Origin: CAZJFH01 sp964545205
GTDB lineage: Bacteria; Pseudomonadota; Alphaproteobacteria; Rhodospirillales; Magnetospirillaceae
Reading direction: 5' to 3'
Assembly: GCA_964545205.1 (NCBI GenBank)
Contig: CAZJFH010000038.1
Coordinates: forward strand, 1 to 48,145
Length of the DNA: 48,145 nucleotides
Under the pieces are notes generated by a model. The model worked only from the letters and a program-made list of their open reading frames with translations, had not been told where the DNA came from and ran no database searches. How positions within the stretch are numbered: the first letter of the stretch is position 1; each line of letters begins with the position of its first letter. Position numbers and translations under genes: made by a program. Shown here piece by piece: positions 35,212 to 43,542 of this stretch.

Positions 35212-35378
35212 CGGCCGTTCCGCCTGCCGAACAGCGAGCGCCAGAACTCGTAGATCGCCATGGCGACCACGACCACCGTCACCACGACCAGGTCGGGCTC
35301 GGGCACCCAGATCACCAGGATGCCGAGAAAGCCGATGAATACCAGCAGCGCGAAGATCGCCACAACCTTGTCGCTCAT
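35208..35378 (-). CDS. Small two-span membrane protein, 56 aa
   Basis: Two hydrophobic helices (KVVAIFALLVFIGFLGILVI and PDLVVVTVVVVAMAIYEFW) are joined by a short loop WVPEPD and end in a basic tail RSLFGRRNGR. ATG at 35378 overlaps the amidase-homologue stop upstream (ATGA), and its own TGA overlaps the GTG of the intact amidase. The tight coupling on both sides strongly suggests a real gene. It may anchor or assist one of the two amidase-type proteins, which is inference. Confidence 0.82.
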   Translation of the reverse strand: MSDKVVAIFALLVFIGFLGILVIWVPEPDLVVVTVVVVAMAIYEFWRSLFGRRNGR

Positions 35379-36682
35379 GCGGAGCCCTCGTCGTTGAGTT
35401 GGCGGACCAGCCAGCGCGCGGTCCGCAGCAGGCGGGCGTCGTCGCCGCGCCGTCCGATCAGTTGCACGCCCATCGGCAGCCCCGACTCGGCTTGCAGCAG
35501 GGGCAGGCTGACCGCCGGCGCGCCGCAGAAGCTGGCGAGAACGGCGAAGGGCGAGACGGCGGCATCGGTGCCGGCCGGCGCCGGACCGGGCGTCGCCGGC
35601 GTCACGATGGCGTCGAAGCGCACGAAGATTTCCTCGAGCCCCGCGTACAGGATGCCCGGCCAGTCGCGCGCCGCCAGGTAGTCGTGGGCGAGCACCCGCC
35701 GACCGTCGGAGAGCACGGCGGCGACCGCCTCGCCGATGCCGCCGCGCGCCTCGTAGCGATGCAGCGACTTGGCCAGTTCGACCGTGCGCACGACGTCGTG
35801 CCAGCGTCCCGCCTCGGCGAAGGGCGCCGGCAGATCGACCGCGTCGCAGCGGTCGCCGAGCGCGGCCGCCAGTTCGCCGAAGGCTTCGCGCAGCTCCGCC
35901 GCCGCCTCGTCCCAGGCCGCCTGGCGCACCAGGGCGAATTCCGGCCTGATCGGCGGTTCCGACAGCGCCGTCTCGGGCAGGCGCGGCGCCGGCAGCATCG
36001 ACGTCGCCGGATCGCCGGCGTCGAAGCCGAACAGCTCCTCGGCCAGCAGCGCCACCCCCTCGACGTCGGCCGCCAACACGCCGATCGCGTCGAGGCTGGG
36101 CACGCGATCGAGCGCGCCGGTGCGCGGAATGGCGCCGAAGCTCGGCCGGAAGCCGACGACGCCGCACTGGGCGGCGGCGGCGATCACCGAGCCGGCGCCG
36201 TCGAGATCGATGGCCAGCGGCACCATGCCCGCCGCCACGGCCGCCGCCGCCCCCGACCCGCCGGCGCCGTGGCCAGCGTGGTGCGGGTTGCGGGTGCGCG
36301 CCGGCCCCGGGCAGCCGAACTCGGCGACCGCGGTCTTGCCCATGAGCACCGCGCCGGCCTGCTTCAGCCGCGCGACGACGAAGGCGTCCTTGCGCGGCGT
36401 CCGCCCGGCATCCGCGCGACTGCCGTTCTCGGTCCGGATGCCGTCGGTGTCGATCAGGTCGGCGACGCCGACCGGCAGGCCGTGCAGGGCGCCGAGCGCC
36501 CGGCCGGTCTCCCGGTACTCGTCGAGGCCGTTGGCCTGGCTCAGCACGTGCTCGCCGTCCAGGAAGGCCCAGGCGGCGACCTCCGGCTCGCGCCGGGCCG
36601 TCGCCTCGAGGCAGGCCTGGGCGGCGTCGGCCGCCTTGAGCGCGCCGCGGGCGATGGCGTCTCGCAGTTGCTGGGTGTCCAT
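35375..36682 (-). CDS. Amidase-signature homologue lacking catalytic residues
   Basis: 435 aa, the same fold and roughly the length of the intact amidase two genes downstream. The catalytic Lys is Ala74 (VPVGVADLIDT instead of VGVKD), and the cis-Ser is Gly141 (GAGGSGAAAAVAAG instead of GGSSxG). The nucleophile-type Ser165 (DGAGS) is kept. The frame is intact with ordinary codon use, and both gene boundaries are coupled, so it is not a decaying pseudogene. It probably has lost amide hydrolysis, acting as a partner or binder, or uses a different mechanism. The ATG at 36682 is 8 bases after the DctM stop. Confidence 0.9.
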   Translation of the reverse strand: MDTQQLRDAIARGALKAADAAQACLEATARREPEVAAWAFLDGEHVLSQANGLDEYRETGRALGALHGLPVGVADLIDTDGIRTENGSRADAGRTPRKDAFVVARLKQAGAVLMGKTAVAEFGCPGPARTRNPHHAGHGAGGSGAAAAVAAGMVPLAIDLDGAGSVIAAAAQCGVVGFRPSFGAIPRTGALDRVPSLDAIGVLAADVEGVALLAEELFGFDAGDPATSMLPAPRLPETALSEPPIRPEFALVRQAAWDEAAAELREAFGELAAALGDRCDAVDLPAPFAEAGRWHDVVRTVELAKSLHRYEARGGIGEAVAAVLSDGRRVLAHDYLAARDWPGILYAGLEEIFVRFDAIVTPATPGPAPAGTDAAVSPFAVLASFCGAPAVSLPLLQAESGLPMGVQLIGRRGDDARLLRTARWLVRQLNDEGSA

Positions 36683-36690
36683 GCCTCGCG

Positions 36691-38112
36691 TCACCGGTTG
36701 TAGATCAGGTCGGGCAGCCAGAACGCGATCTGCGGCTGCACGTACAGGATGAACATCGACAGGAACACCATGAACAGGAACGGCATGCAGCCCTTGAAGA
36801 TCTGCGTGAGCTGCACGTGCGGTGGCGCGATTCCCTTCAGGTAATAGGCGCTCATCGCCATCGGCGGGGTCAGGAACGAGGTCTGCAGGTTCAGCGCCAC
36901 CAGGATGCCGAAGAACAGCGGATCGATGCCGAAATGCGGCAGCAGCGGCAGGAAGATCGGAACGAAGATGATGATGATCTCGGACCATTCCAGCGGCCAG
37001 CCGAGGATGAAGATCACCAGCTGCGCCAGCAGCAGGAACTCCAGCGGCGACAGGTCGAGGCCGGTGACGAAGGTGGCGATCAGGTGCTCGCCGCCGAGAT
37101 AGGAGAACACCGACGAGAAGGTCCACGAGCCGACGAACAGCCAGCACACCATCGCCGTCGTTCGCACCGTCAGGTAGACCGACTCGCGCAGCCGGTCCCA
37201 GGTCAGCGCCCGGTAGGCCAACGCCAGCACCAGGCCGCCCAACGCGCCGATCGCCGCGGCCTCGGACGGGGTGGCGAGGCCGAACAGGATGGCGCCCAGC
37301 ACCGACAGGATCAGCACCGCCAGCGGGAAGAACGAGGTCAGCAGCATCGCGAAGACCTGCCAGAACGACATGTCCGGAATGTCCTCGGGCCGCGGCTTCG
37401 GCGCCACCTGCGGCTGGATGATGGCGCGGACCACGACATAGGTCATGTACAGGCCGGCCAGCAGCAGCCCCGGGAACAGCGCGCCGGCATACAGGCGCAC
37501 GATCGAGACGCCCGAGGCGGCGGCGTAGACGATCAGCATGATCGACGGCGGGATCAGGATGCCCAGCGTGCCGCCGGCGCAGATGATGCCCGAGGCGAAG
37601 CTGGTGTCGTAGCGCGCCTTCAGCATCGCCGGCAGCGCCAGCAGGCCCATCAGGGTCACCACCGCGCCGACGATGCCGGTGGCGGTCGCGAACAGGGTGC
37701 AGGTCAGCAACGCCGCCACCGCCATCGAGCCGGGGATGCGCCGCGCCGCGATGTTCAGCGTCGAGAACAGCCGCGAGACGATGTTGGCCCGCTCGACGAT
37801 GTAGCCCATGAACAGGAACAGCGGCACCGCCGTCAGCACGTCATTGGACATCACCGAGAAGGTCTGGTTGATGAACAGGTCGAAGATGCGGTTGTTGAAG
37901 GCGCCGTCCAGCCACAGCTGGGCCTGGGTGAACCAGTCGGCGCCCTGGTCGACCGCACGGTCGTAGGCGCGCCACATGCGCGAGCCGTCGAAATAGGCGT
38001 AGTAGCCGAAGATGATGCCCATCGCCATGAGGGTGAAGGCGATGGGAAAGCCCAGGAAGATGGCGATCAGGAAGATCACCAGCATGCTGAGGGCGACTTG
38101 GGGTTCGGTCAT
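36691..38112 (-). CDS. TRAP transporter large permease subunit (DctM family), operon 2
   Basis: 473 aa, about 12-13 membrane helices. It is longer than the operon 1 subunit and has the insert FDGSRMWRAYDRAVDQGADW, typical of the TakM-like branch. Marks: FLGFPIAFTLMAMGI, AVPLFLFMGYIVERA, CTLFATATGIVGAVVTLMG, GTLGILIPPSIMLIVYA and ATPSEAAAIGALGG. The ATG at 38112 overlaps the DctQ stop (ATGA). The frame continues to 38613 as a shadow. Confidence 0.94.
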   Translation of the reverse strand: MTEPQVALSMLVIFLIAIFLGFPIAFTLMAMGIIFGYYAYFDGSRMWRAYDRAVDQGADWFTQAQLWLDGAFNNRIFDLFINQTFSVMSNDVLTAVPLFLFMGYIVERANIVSRLFSTLNIAARRIPGSMAVAALLTCTLFATATGIVGAVVTLMGLLALPAMLKARYDTSFASGIICAGGTLGILIPPSIMLIVYAAASGVSIVRLYAGALFPGLLLAGLYMTYVVVRAIIQPQVAPKPRPEDIPDMSFWQVFAMLLTSFFPLAVLILSVLGAILFGLATPSEAAAIGALGGLVLALAYRALTWDRLRESVYLTVRTTAMVCWLFVGSWTFSSVFSYLGGEHLIATFVTGLDLSPLEFLLLAQLVIFILGWPLEWSEIIIIFVPIFLPLLPHFGIDPLFFGILVALNLQTSFLTPPMAMSAYYLKGIAPPHVQLTQIFKGCMPFLFMVFLSMFILYVQPQIAFWLPDLIYNR

Positions 38113-38747
38113 CGGCCGTCTCCGTCGCGGTCGAGATCGGCGGGCCGTACGGTATCGATCGCCTCGGAGCCGTGCGCGAGAGTGTCGTGCATCCCCTGAT
38201 CCCTCAGCATCACTTCGGTCTCCTGAACGTCTTCGGCCGCGCGCAGCCACTCGCCGGTGCGGATGCAGATGATGCAGCGGCACACCTGGGCGATGCCCTG
38301 GATCAGCAGCAGGATGCCGGCGGCGACGATCACGGTCTTGAACTGGAAGACCGGGATGCCGGCCGGGCTGTTGACGCTGACCTCGAGGTAGCGCCACGAG
38401 CGCGAGGCGTATTTCCAGCCGGCCAGGATCAGCGCCAGAACGCCGGGAAAGAAGAACACGAAATAGAGGACCAGCTCGACCTTGGCCTGGGTGCGCGGCC
38501 GCCAGAGCCGGTACAGGAAGTCGCCGCGGACATGGCCGTCGCGCGACAGCGTGTAGGCGCCGGCCATCATGAACAGCGTGCCGTACATGATGTAGGAGAC
38601 GTCGAGCGCCCATGCGGTCGGTGCGTTGAGCACGTAGCGAACGAACACCTCGTAGCCGACCCCGAATGTCATCACCAGGATCAACCAGGCGAACGCCTTG
38701 CCGAACCAGGCCGACAGGCGATCAGCGAATTGGACGAATTTGACCAT
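38109..38747 (-). CDS. TRAP transporter small permease subunit (DctQ family), operon 2
   Basis: 212 aa. Four predicted helices, e.g. AFAWLILVMTFGVGYEVFVR and VLYFVFFFPGVLALILAGWK. The motif WALDVSYIMYGTLFMMAGAY and RDGHVRGDFLY match the DctQ-like subunits paired with TakP-type binding proteins. A C-terminal cytosolic extension of about 40 acidic residues follows the last helix. It overlaps dctM by four bases and lies 78 bases after the binding-protein gene, with a hairpin between them. Confidence 0.92.
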   Translation of the reverse strand: MVKFVQFADRLSAWFGKAFAWLILVMTFGVGYEVFVRYVLNAPTAWALDVSYIMYGTLFMMAGAYTLSRDGHVRGDFLYRLWRPRTQAKVELVLYFVFFFPGVLALILAGWKYASRSWRYLEVSVNSPAGIPVFQFKTVIVAAGILLLIQGIAQVCRCIICIRTGEWLRAAEDVQETEVMLRDQGMHDTLAHGSEAIDTVRPADLDRDGDGR

Positions 38748-38779
38748 GTCGCGAATGCACTTCCGCGCAGAAGGGGTGA

Positions 38780-38809
38780 CGGCGGCCCCGCACCAGGGCG
38801 GGGCCGCCG
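38780..38809. repeat. Stem-loop between dctP-type and dctQ-type genes, operon 2
   Basis: CGGCGGCCCCGC (38780-38791) pairs with GCGGGGCCGCCG (38798-38809), a perfect 12-bp stem with a 6-base loop. No T-run follows on the minus strand. It is placed as in operon 1 and may set a higher level of the binding protein than of the permease. Confidence 0.65.
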
Positions 38810-38825
38810 CAACGTGGTTTCCCGA

Positions 38826-39968
38826 TTACAGCTTCAGCTTGCCCGGGAAATAGTGGTCGTAGGCGAGCGCCAGGTCCGGCGAGTTCATCAGCTCGTAGAA
38901 CACGACACGATCGACCCACTGGCGCTGGCTGTCCATCACCTTCTTCATGAAGGCGTCCTTCTCCAGCTCGGGGATGAGCTGGTCCCAGGCCTTGAGCTGG
39001 GCGTCGAGGATGTCCTTCGGGGTGCGGTGGACGGTGACGCCGTGCTCGGTCTGCAGCTTGCGCAGGTCGGCCGAGTACTGGTCGAGCGCCAGCGCGGTGT
39101 TGGCGGTGCTGGCCGACTCGACGCCGTACTTCAGGATCGCCTGCAGGTCCTTCGGCAGCGAGTCGTAGAAGTCCTTGTTGAACAGGAACTCGAACGATTC
39201 CGAGGCCTGGTGGTAGGACGACAGCATGTAGTTCTTCGCCACGTCCTGGGCGCCGAAGCGCATGTCCGACGACGGGTTGTTGAACTCGAACGCGTCGATG
39301 ACGCCGCGCTCCATGGCCGGCACGATTTCGCCGCCGGGAAGCTGGGCGACGCTCATGCCCATCCGCTGCAGCAGATCGGCGGCGAGGCCGACGGTGCGGT
39401 ACTTGTAGCCCTTGACGTCGGCGGCGGTCTGGACCGGCTCCTTGAACCAGCCGAAGGGCTGGGCCGGCATCGGGAAGCCGAAGAAGCCGTAGACGTTGAG
39501 GCCCAGGATGTCCTGGGTCAGCTCGCGGTACAGCTCGGCGCCGCCGCCCTGGTTGAACCAGGCCAGCATCGTGGTGGCGTTGCCGCCCCAGACCGGGCCG
39601 GTGCCGAACAGCGACGCCGCCTTGTGCTTGCCGTACCAGTAGACCGGCACGGTGTGGGCGGCGTCGAGCACGCCGTCATGCACGGCGTCGAGCACCTGGA
39701 ACGCGCCGACGACCGCACCGGCCGGCAGCAGGTCGATCTTCAGGCGGCCGTTCGACATCGCGCCGACCCGCTCGACGTACTGGCGGGCGAAGTCCATCCA
39801 GATGTCCGAGGACGGCCACGAGGTCTGCATCTTGACGACATGGACGTCCTGGGCGCGGGCGATGTTGGGCATCGCGATGGTGGCGGCGGCGCCGGCCGAG
39901 GCCAGCCCGGCCCCCTTCAGGAATTTGCGGCGACCGCTGCTCTGGACCTTGGTGTCTTGTTCGCTCAT
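38826..39968 (-). CDS. TRAP transporter solute-binding protein, TakP-like, operon 2
   Basis: 380 aa periplasmic receptor with a twin-arginine type signal peptide (SSGRRKFLKGAGLASAGAAA), cleaved after about residue 39 (NIARAQ). Mature features recall Rhodobacter TakP (2-oxo acid binding): the start VHVVKMQTSWPSSDIWMD, YWYGKHKAASLF, GGGAELYRELTQ, GYKYRTVGLAADLLQRMG, LPGGEIVPAMERGVIDAFEF, and FNKDFYDSLP. A 2-oxocarboxylate or related ligand is likely. The ATG at 39968 has GGGAGGT 8-14 bases upstream. The preceding dehydrogenase gene ends 75 bases away on the same strand. Confidence 0.93.
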   Translation of the reverse strand: MSEQDTKVQSSGRRKFLKGAGLASAGAAATIAMPNIARAQDVHVVKMQTSWPSSDIWMDFARQYVERVGAMSNGRLKIDLLPAGAVVGAFQVLDAVHDGVLDAAHTVPVYWYGKHKAASLFGTGPVWGGNATTMLAWFNQGGGAELYRELTQDILGLNVYGFFGFPMPAQPFGWFKEPVQTAADVKGYKYRTVGLAADLLQRMGMSVAQLPGGEIVPAMERGVIDAFEFNNPSSDMRFGAQDVAKNYMLSSYHQASESFEFLFNKDFYDSLPKDLQAILKYGVESASTANTALALDQYSADLRKLQTEHGVTVHRTPKDILDAQLKAWDQLIPELEKDAFMKKVMDSQRQWVDRVVFYELMNSPDLALAYDHYFPGKLKL

Positions 39969-40043
39969 TGAAGGTACCTCCCGTTCGTGCTTCTGTCATG
40001 GACGGTTTGGCGGCCCGATGCCGCCACGACGCCGGCAGACCTG

Positions 40044-41021
40044 CTATGCGACCCTGTCCGCGGGCTCGCGGCCGGCAAAGAAGGCGTCCAGGTTGTCGAT
40101 GGCCCGGAAGCCCATGGCGTCGCGCGTTTCCCATGTCGCGCTGCCAATGTGCGGCAACAGGAACGTGTTGGGAAGCGTGCGGTAGGCGGGGTGGATGTCG
40201 CTCGGCTCGCCGTTGAAGACGTCCAGACCGGCGGCGGCCAGCTTGCCGCTGCGCAGCGCCGCGACCAGCGCCTCGTCGTCGACGATGCTGCCGCGCGCGG
40301 TGTTGATCACGATGGCGCCGTCCGGCAGCAAGGCGATGCGCTCGGCGTCGAGCAGGCCGCGGGTGTCGGGAGTGTTCGGGCAGTTGAGCGACAGGACGTC
40401 GCAGTTCGGCAGCAGGCTCTCGAGGCTGTCGTGCCACACCGCCCCCGCCTCGACCTCGGGCGGCAGGCGGCGGCGGTTGTGGTAATGGATGCGCATGTCG
40501 AAGCCGCGGGCGCGGCGCGCGATCACCTGCCCGACCCGGCCCATGCCGATGATGCCCAGCCGCTTGCCGGTGACCTGGGTGCCGAGCATGAAGCTGGGGC
40601 TCCAGCTCTTCCATTCGCCGGCGCGGACCAGCCGCTCGCCCTCGCCGGCACGCCGTGCCGCGCCCAGCATCAGCAGGATGGCGATCTCGGCGGTGGCGTC
40701 GGACAGCACGTCGGGGGTGTTGGTGACCACCAGGCCGCGCCGCTTCGCCGCCGCGACGTCGACGTGGTCGTAGCCGACCGAGACGTTGGCGACGATGCGC
40801 ACCCTGGCGGGCAGGCGCTCGATCAGCGCCGCGTCGAGCCGCTCGGTGTGGCTGATCAGCAGCGCGTCGGCGCCCTCGGCCAGACGGACGAGTTCGTCGG
40901 CGCCGTATTGGCGGTCGTGGTCGTTGTCGATGACGCCGTATGCGTCGCGCAGACGGGCAAGCACCTTGGGATTGAACCGACGCGCCACCAGAACGGTCGG
41001 ACGCCCCTCGTCTCGCGCCAT
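40044..41021 (-). CDS. D-2-hydroxyacid dehydrogenase (glyoxylate/hydroxypyruvate reductase-like)
   Basis: 325 aa NAD(P)-dependent enzyme interconverting a 2-oxo acid and a D-2-hydroxy acid. The cofactor loop is LGIIGMGRVGQVIARRARGF. Catalytic residues are in INTARGSIVDDEAL (Arg), the LDVFNGEPSD (Glu) and FLLPHIGSATWETRDAMG (His). It fits the GhrB/GyaR group. Its operon with a TakP-like 2-oxo acid importer supports a role on the imported compound, though the substrate is inferred. ATG at 41021. A GntR-type box is 61 bases upstream. Confidence 0.93.
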   Translation of the reverse strand: MARDEGRPTVLVARRFNPKVLARLRDAYGVIDNDHDRQYGADELVRLAEGADALLISHTERLDAALIERLPARVRIVANVSVGYDHVDVAAAKRRGLVVTNTPDVLSDATAEIAILLMLGAARRAGEGERLVRAGEWKSWSPSFMLGTQVTGKRLGIIGMGRVGQVIARRARGFDMRIHYHNRRRLPPEVEAGAVWHDSLESLLPNCDVLSLNCPNTPDTRGLLDAERIALLPDGAIVINTARGSIVDDEALVAALRSGKLAAAGLDVFNGEPSDIHPAYRTLPNTFLLPHIGSATWETRDAMGFRAIDNLDAFFAGREPADRVA

Positions 41022-41030
41022 GGGCAGATT

Positions 41031-41117
41031 TATCCATCCGTAGATTTCAACCAGGTCGCCACGATCGTAGACGCCGTTTGGTGGTCAGACCATTATTCGG
41101 ATGGATAGTCTACGATC
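41031..41117. repeat. Interleaved inverted repeats upstream of the dehydrogenase-TRAP-amidase operon
   Basis: TATCCATCCG (41031-41040) is the exact inverse of CGGATGGATA (41098-41107), and GATCGTAGAC (41063-41072) the exact inverse of GTCTACGATC (41108-41117). The right-hand arms are adjacent while the left-hand arms are separate and in the order that interleaves them. They enclose the GntR-type box at 41082-41092. Confidence 0.7.
41082..41092. promoter_or_regulatory. GntR (FadR-subfamily) operator-like palindrome
   Basis: TGGTCAGACCA is a perfect palindrome around a central base and matches the TGGTnnnACCA half-site pattern of FadR-type GntR regulators. It lies 61 bases upstream of the dehydrogenase start in the promoter region. 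No GntR gene is in the window. Confidence 0.6.
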
Positions 41118-41247
41118 TTCGATCGGCCTGCCTGATATAACAAAAGCAACATAAGCCGGCGGCGGATTTCGCGGAATCGAGCGAAGTCGGGACGGTCGTC
41201 CTAACCACACGAAAATCCGGTTGTTCCGTTCGCGACGCGGACGGCGC

Positions 41248-42165
41248 TCACCGCTCGCCGGCGTGCGGCCGCAGCGCGGCGACGATCGCCCGGTGGATCG
41301 GCGTCGCCACGCCGGCTTCCCGGCCCAGGCGCACCACCGCCCCGGAGAGCCACGGCAGCTCCAGCCGGGCGCCGCGCTCGAGGTCGCCCAGCATCGACGA
41401 CTTCATCTCCGCCGGCAGGCCCGCGGCGAAGTCCATCACCTTGGCGACCTGGTCCTCGGCCAGCCCGACGCCGCGCGCCCGCGCCACCGCGACCGATTCG
41501 GCGACGGCCGCCTCGAACAGCCAGCGGCCGTCGGAATCGGCGAGGATCGGTCCGATCGGCCGGCGCACCAGGGTGGTGACGCCGCTGAACGCCGACAGGA
41601 AGACGAACTTTTCCCAGACGACGCGGCCGATCTCGGCCGTTTCGACGACGTCGACGCCGGCCTTGCGGCAGGCGCCGACGAACGCCTGGACGCGGGGGCT
41701 GACGCTGCCGTCCCATTCGCCGACGGTCAGGCGCGCCAGGGTGCCGACATGCCCGATCGTGCCCGGCCGGACGATGCTGGCGGCGATGTGGCTGACGCCC
41801 CCCACCGCGCGGCCCGGACCGAGCACCGCGGCGATGCGCTCGGCCGAGTCGACGCCGTTCTGGAACGACACCACGCCGGTGTCGGCGCCGAGCAGCGGCC
41901 GCGCCGCTTGCGCGGCCGCCTCGGTGTCCCACAGCTTGACCGCGAAGATCACCATGTCCACCTGCCCGACCTCTTCGGGCCGATCCGTCGCCTTGGCCGG
42001 ATGGATGCGGAGATCGCCGAGCTTGCTCTCGACCCGCAGGCCGTGTTCGCGAATCGCCTCGAGATGCGCGCCGCGCGCGACGAAGGTGACCTCCTCGCCG
42101 GCCGCCGCCAGGCGCGCCCCGAAATATCCGCCGACGCCGCCGGTTCCCATCACTGCCAATCGCAT
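41248..42165 (-). CDS. Ketopantoate-reductase-family dehydrogenase
   Basis: 305 aa, ApbA/PanE family. The N-terminal Rossmann fold begins MRLAVMGTGGVGGYFGARLA and continues IFAVKLWDTEAAA and VVSFQNGVDSAERIA. The C-terminal helical domain has the catalytic-type Lys in WEKFVFLSAFSGVTTLVRRP. It may reduce ketopantoate (pantothenate route), but paralogues of this family act on other 2-oxo acids, and the nearby 2-oxo-acid operon makes that possible. ATG at 42165. Divergent from the RND pump. Confidence 0.9.
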   Translation of the reverse strand: MRLAVMGTGGVGGYFGARLAAAGEEVTFVARGAHLEAIREHGLRVESKLGDLRIHPAKATDRPEEVGQVDMVIFAVKLWDTEAAAQAARPLLGADTGVVSFQNGVDSAERIAAVLGPGRAVGGVSHIAASIVRPGTIGHVGTLARLTVGEWDGSVSPRVQAFVGACRKAGVDVVETAEIGRVVWEKFVFLSAFSGVTTLVRRPIGPILADSDGRWLFEAAVAESVAVARARGVGLAEDQVAKVMDFAAGLPAEMKSSMLGDLERGARLELPWLSGAVVRLGREAGVATPIHRAIVAALRPHAGER

Positions 42166-42294
42166 GTCGCACCTCTCGCGGATGGTTCTCTTCGGGGCGG
42201 GATGGTAAGACTAGCGAACTGGAATCGCCAGCGCCGTTGCCTTACATGAGATTTGCCTGATGTTCAAAGCACTCTGACGGACCCGCTCCTCACG

Positions 42295-43542
42295 ATGTCG
42301 TCCCTTCGGAAGAAATTCTCCAAGGCGGTGCTGCCGCTCGCGATCATCGCGCTGGCGGTCGCGGCCTTCCTGGGGCTGCGCGCCACCAAGCCGGAGGTCG
42401 CCGGCAAGCCGGTGGTCGAGCGGAGCTGGCCGGTCGAGGTGGCGACGGTCTCGCCGGGGACCAAGCGGCCGCGGATGCGCTTTGAGGGCGACGTCGTCGC
42501 CGGGCGCGAGGCCGACCTGCGGCCGCTGGTCGCCGGCACGATCATCGCGGTCCATCCCGAGTTCCGGGACGGCAACCTGCTGAAGGCCGGCGAGACGGTG
42601 ATCCGCATCGACCCCTTCACCTACGAGGCCGCCCTGCGCGAGCGCCAGGCCGAGCTGGCCGAGGCGCGCGGTCGCGTCAAGGAGGTCGAGGCCGAGCTGG
42701 CCGCCGAGCGCGGCAATCTCGAGCGCGACCGCGAGCAATGGGCGCTGGCCAGGCAGGACCTGGAACGCCGGCGCCAGCTCCGCAAGGCCGGCACCGTCTC
42801 GGAGCGCTCGCTGGAGGAGGCCCGCATCGTCGAGAGCGAGCGCAACCAGCGGGTCATGGTGCGCCAGCAGGCGATCGCCCGCTTCACCGCGCGGCTGGCC
42901 CAGGCCCAGGCCGCGGTGGAGCGCCTGGAATGGGCGCTACGGCGCGCCGAGCGCAATCTCGCCGACACCAGCCTGAAGACCCCGTTCGACGGCTTCCTCT
43001 ACGAGACCGACGCGGCGGTCGGCAAGCAGGTCGGCACCAACGACCGCCTCGGCCGCCTGATCGCCGCCGACTCGCTCGAGGTGCGGTTCCATGTGCCCGA
43101 CGCCGTCTATGCCCGACTGCTGGAAGCGCCGCTGCACGCGTTCCCGGCCGAGGTGCGCTGGCGCGTCGGCGCGCGCGAGCACGTGTTCCCGGCCGTCCTC
43201 GACCGCGTCGACAGCCGCATCAACGCGGCCAGCGGCGGCGTCGCCGTGTTCGCCCGCCTGCCCGAGCTGACCGCCGACACGCCCCTGCGCCCCGGCGCCT
43301 TCGTTTCGGTGGTGGTCGCCGACCAGCCGCGCCGCGACCTGGCGCGGATTCCGACGCGGGCGATTCATGACGGCGGCACCGTCTACGTCGTCGAGGACGG
43401 CCGGCTGGCGGCGCGCTCGGTCGAGACGGTGGCGCGCGAGGGCCAGGACGCCTTCGTCCGGGGGGCCCTGGCGGACGGCGACCGCGTCGTGCTGACGCGC
43501 TTTCCCGAGATCGCGCCCGGCCTGAAGGTCGACGTGCCGTGA
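42295..43542 (+). CDS. RND efflux periplasmic adaptor (membrane fusion protein)
   Basis: 415 aa. An N-terminal membrane anchor (FSKAVLPLAIIALAVAAFLG) is followed by the lipoyl domain (EGDVVAGREADLRPLVAGT), a long coiled-coil hairpin (about 115-235, RQAELAEARGRVKEVEAELA) and beta-barrel and membrane-proximal domains (LKTPFDGFLYETDAAVGKQV). It bridges the inner-membrane pump to an outer-membrane channel, not encoded here. The ATG at 42295 is chosen; TTG at 42253 is the alternative. The stop overlaps the pump GTG. Confidence 0.94.
   Translation: MSSLRKKFSKAVLPLAIIALAVAAFLGLRATKPEVAGKPVVERSWPVEVATVSPGTKRPRMRFEGDVVAGREADLRPLVAGTIIAVHPEFRDGNLLKAGETVIRIDPFTYEAALRERQAELAEARGRVKEVEAELAAERGNLERDREQWALARQDLERRRQLRKAGTVSERSLEEARIVESERNQRVMVRQQAIARFTARLAQAQAAVERLEWALRRAERNLADTSLKTPFDGFLYETDAAVGKQVGTNDRLGRLIAADSLEVRFHVPDAVYARLLEAPLHAFPAEVRWRVGAREHVFPAVLDRVDSRINAASGGVAVFARLPELTADTPLRPGAFVSVVVADQPRRDLARIPTRAIHDGGTVYVVEDGRLAARSVETVAREGQDAFVRGALADGDRVVLTRFPEIAPGLKVDVP

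Noticed and set aside
35375..36682. Amidase homologue as a decaying pseudogene
   Set aside because: The frame, length, codon use and overlaps with both neighbours are intact. Only the catalytic residues differ, so I call it a functional non-catalytic homologue.
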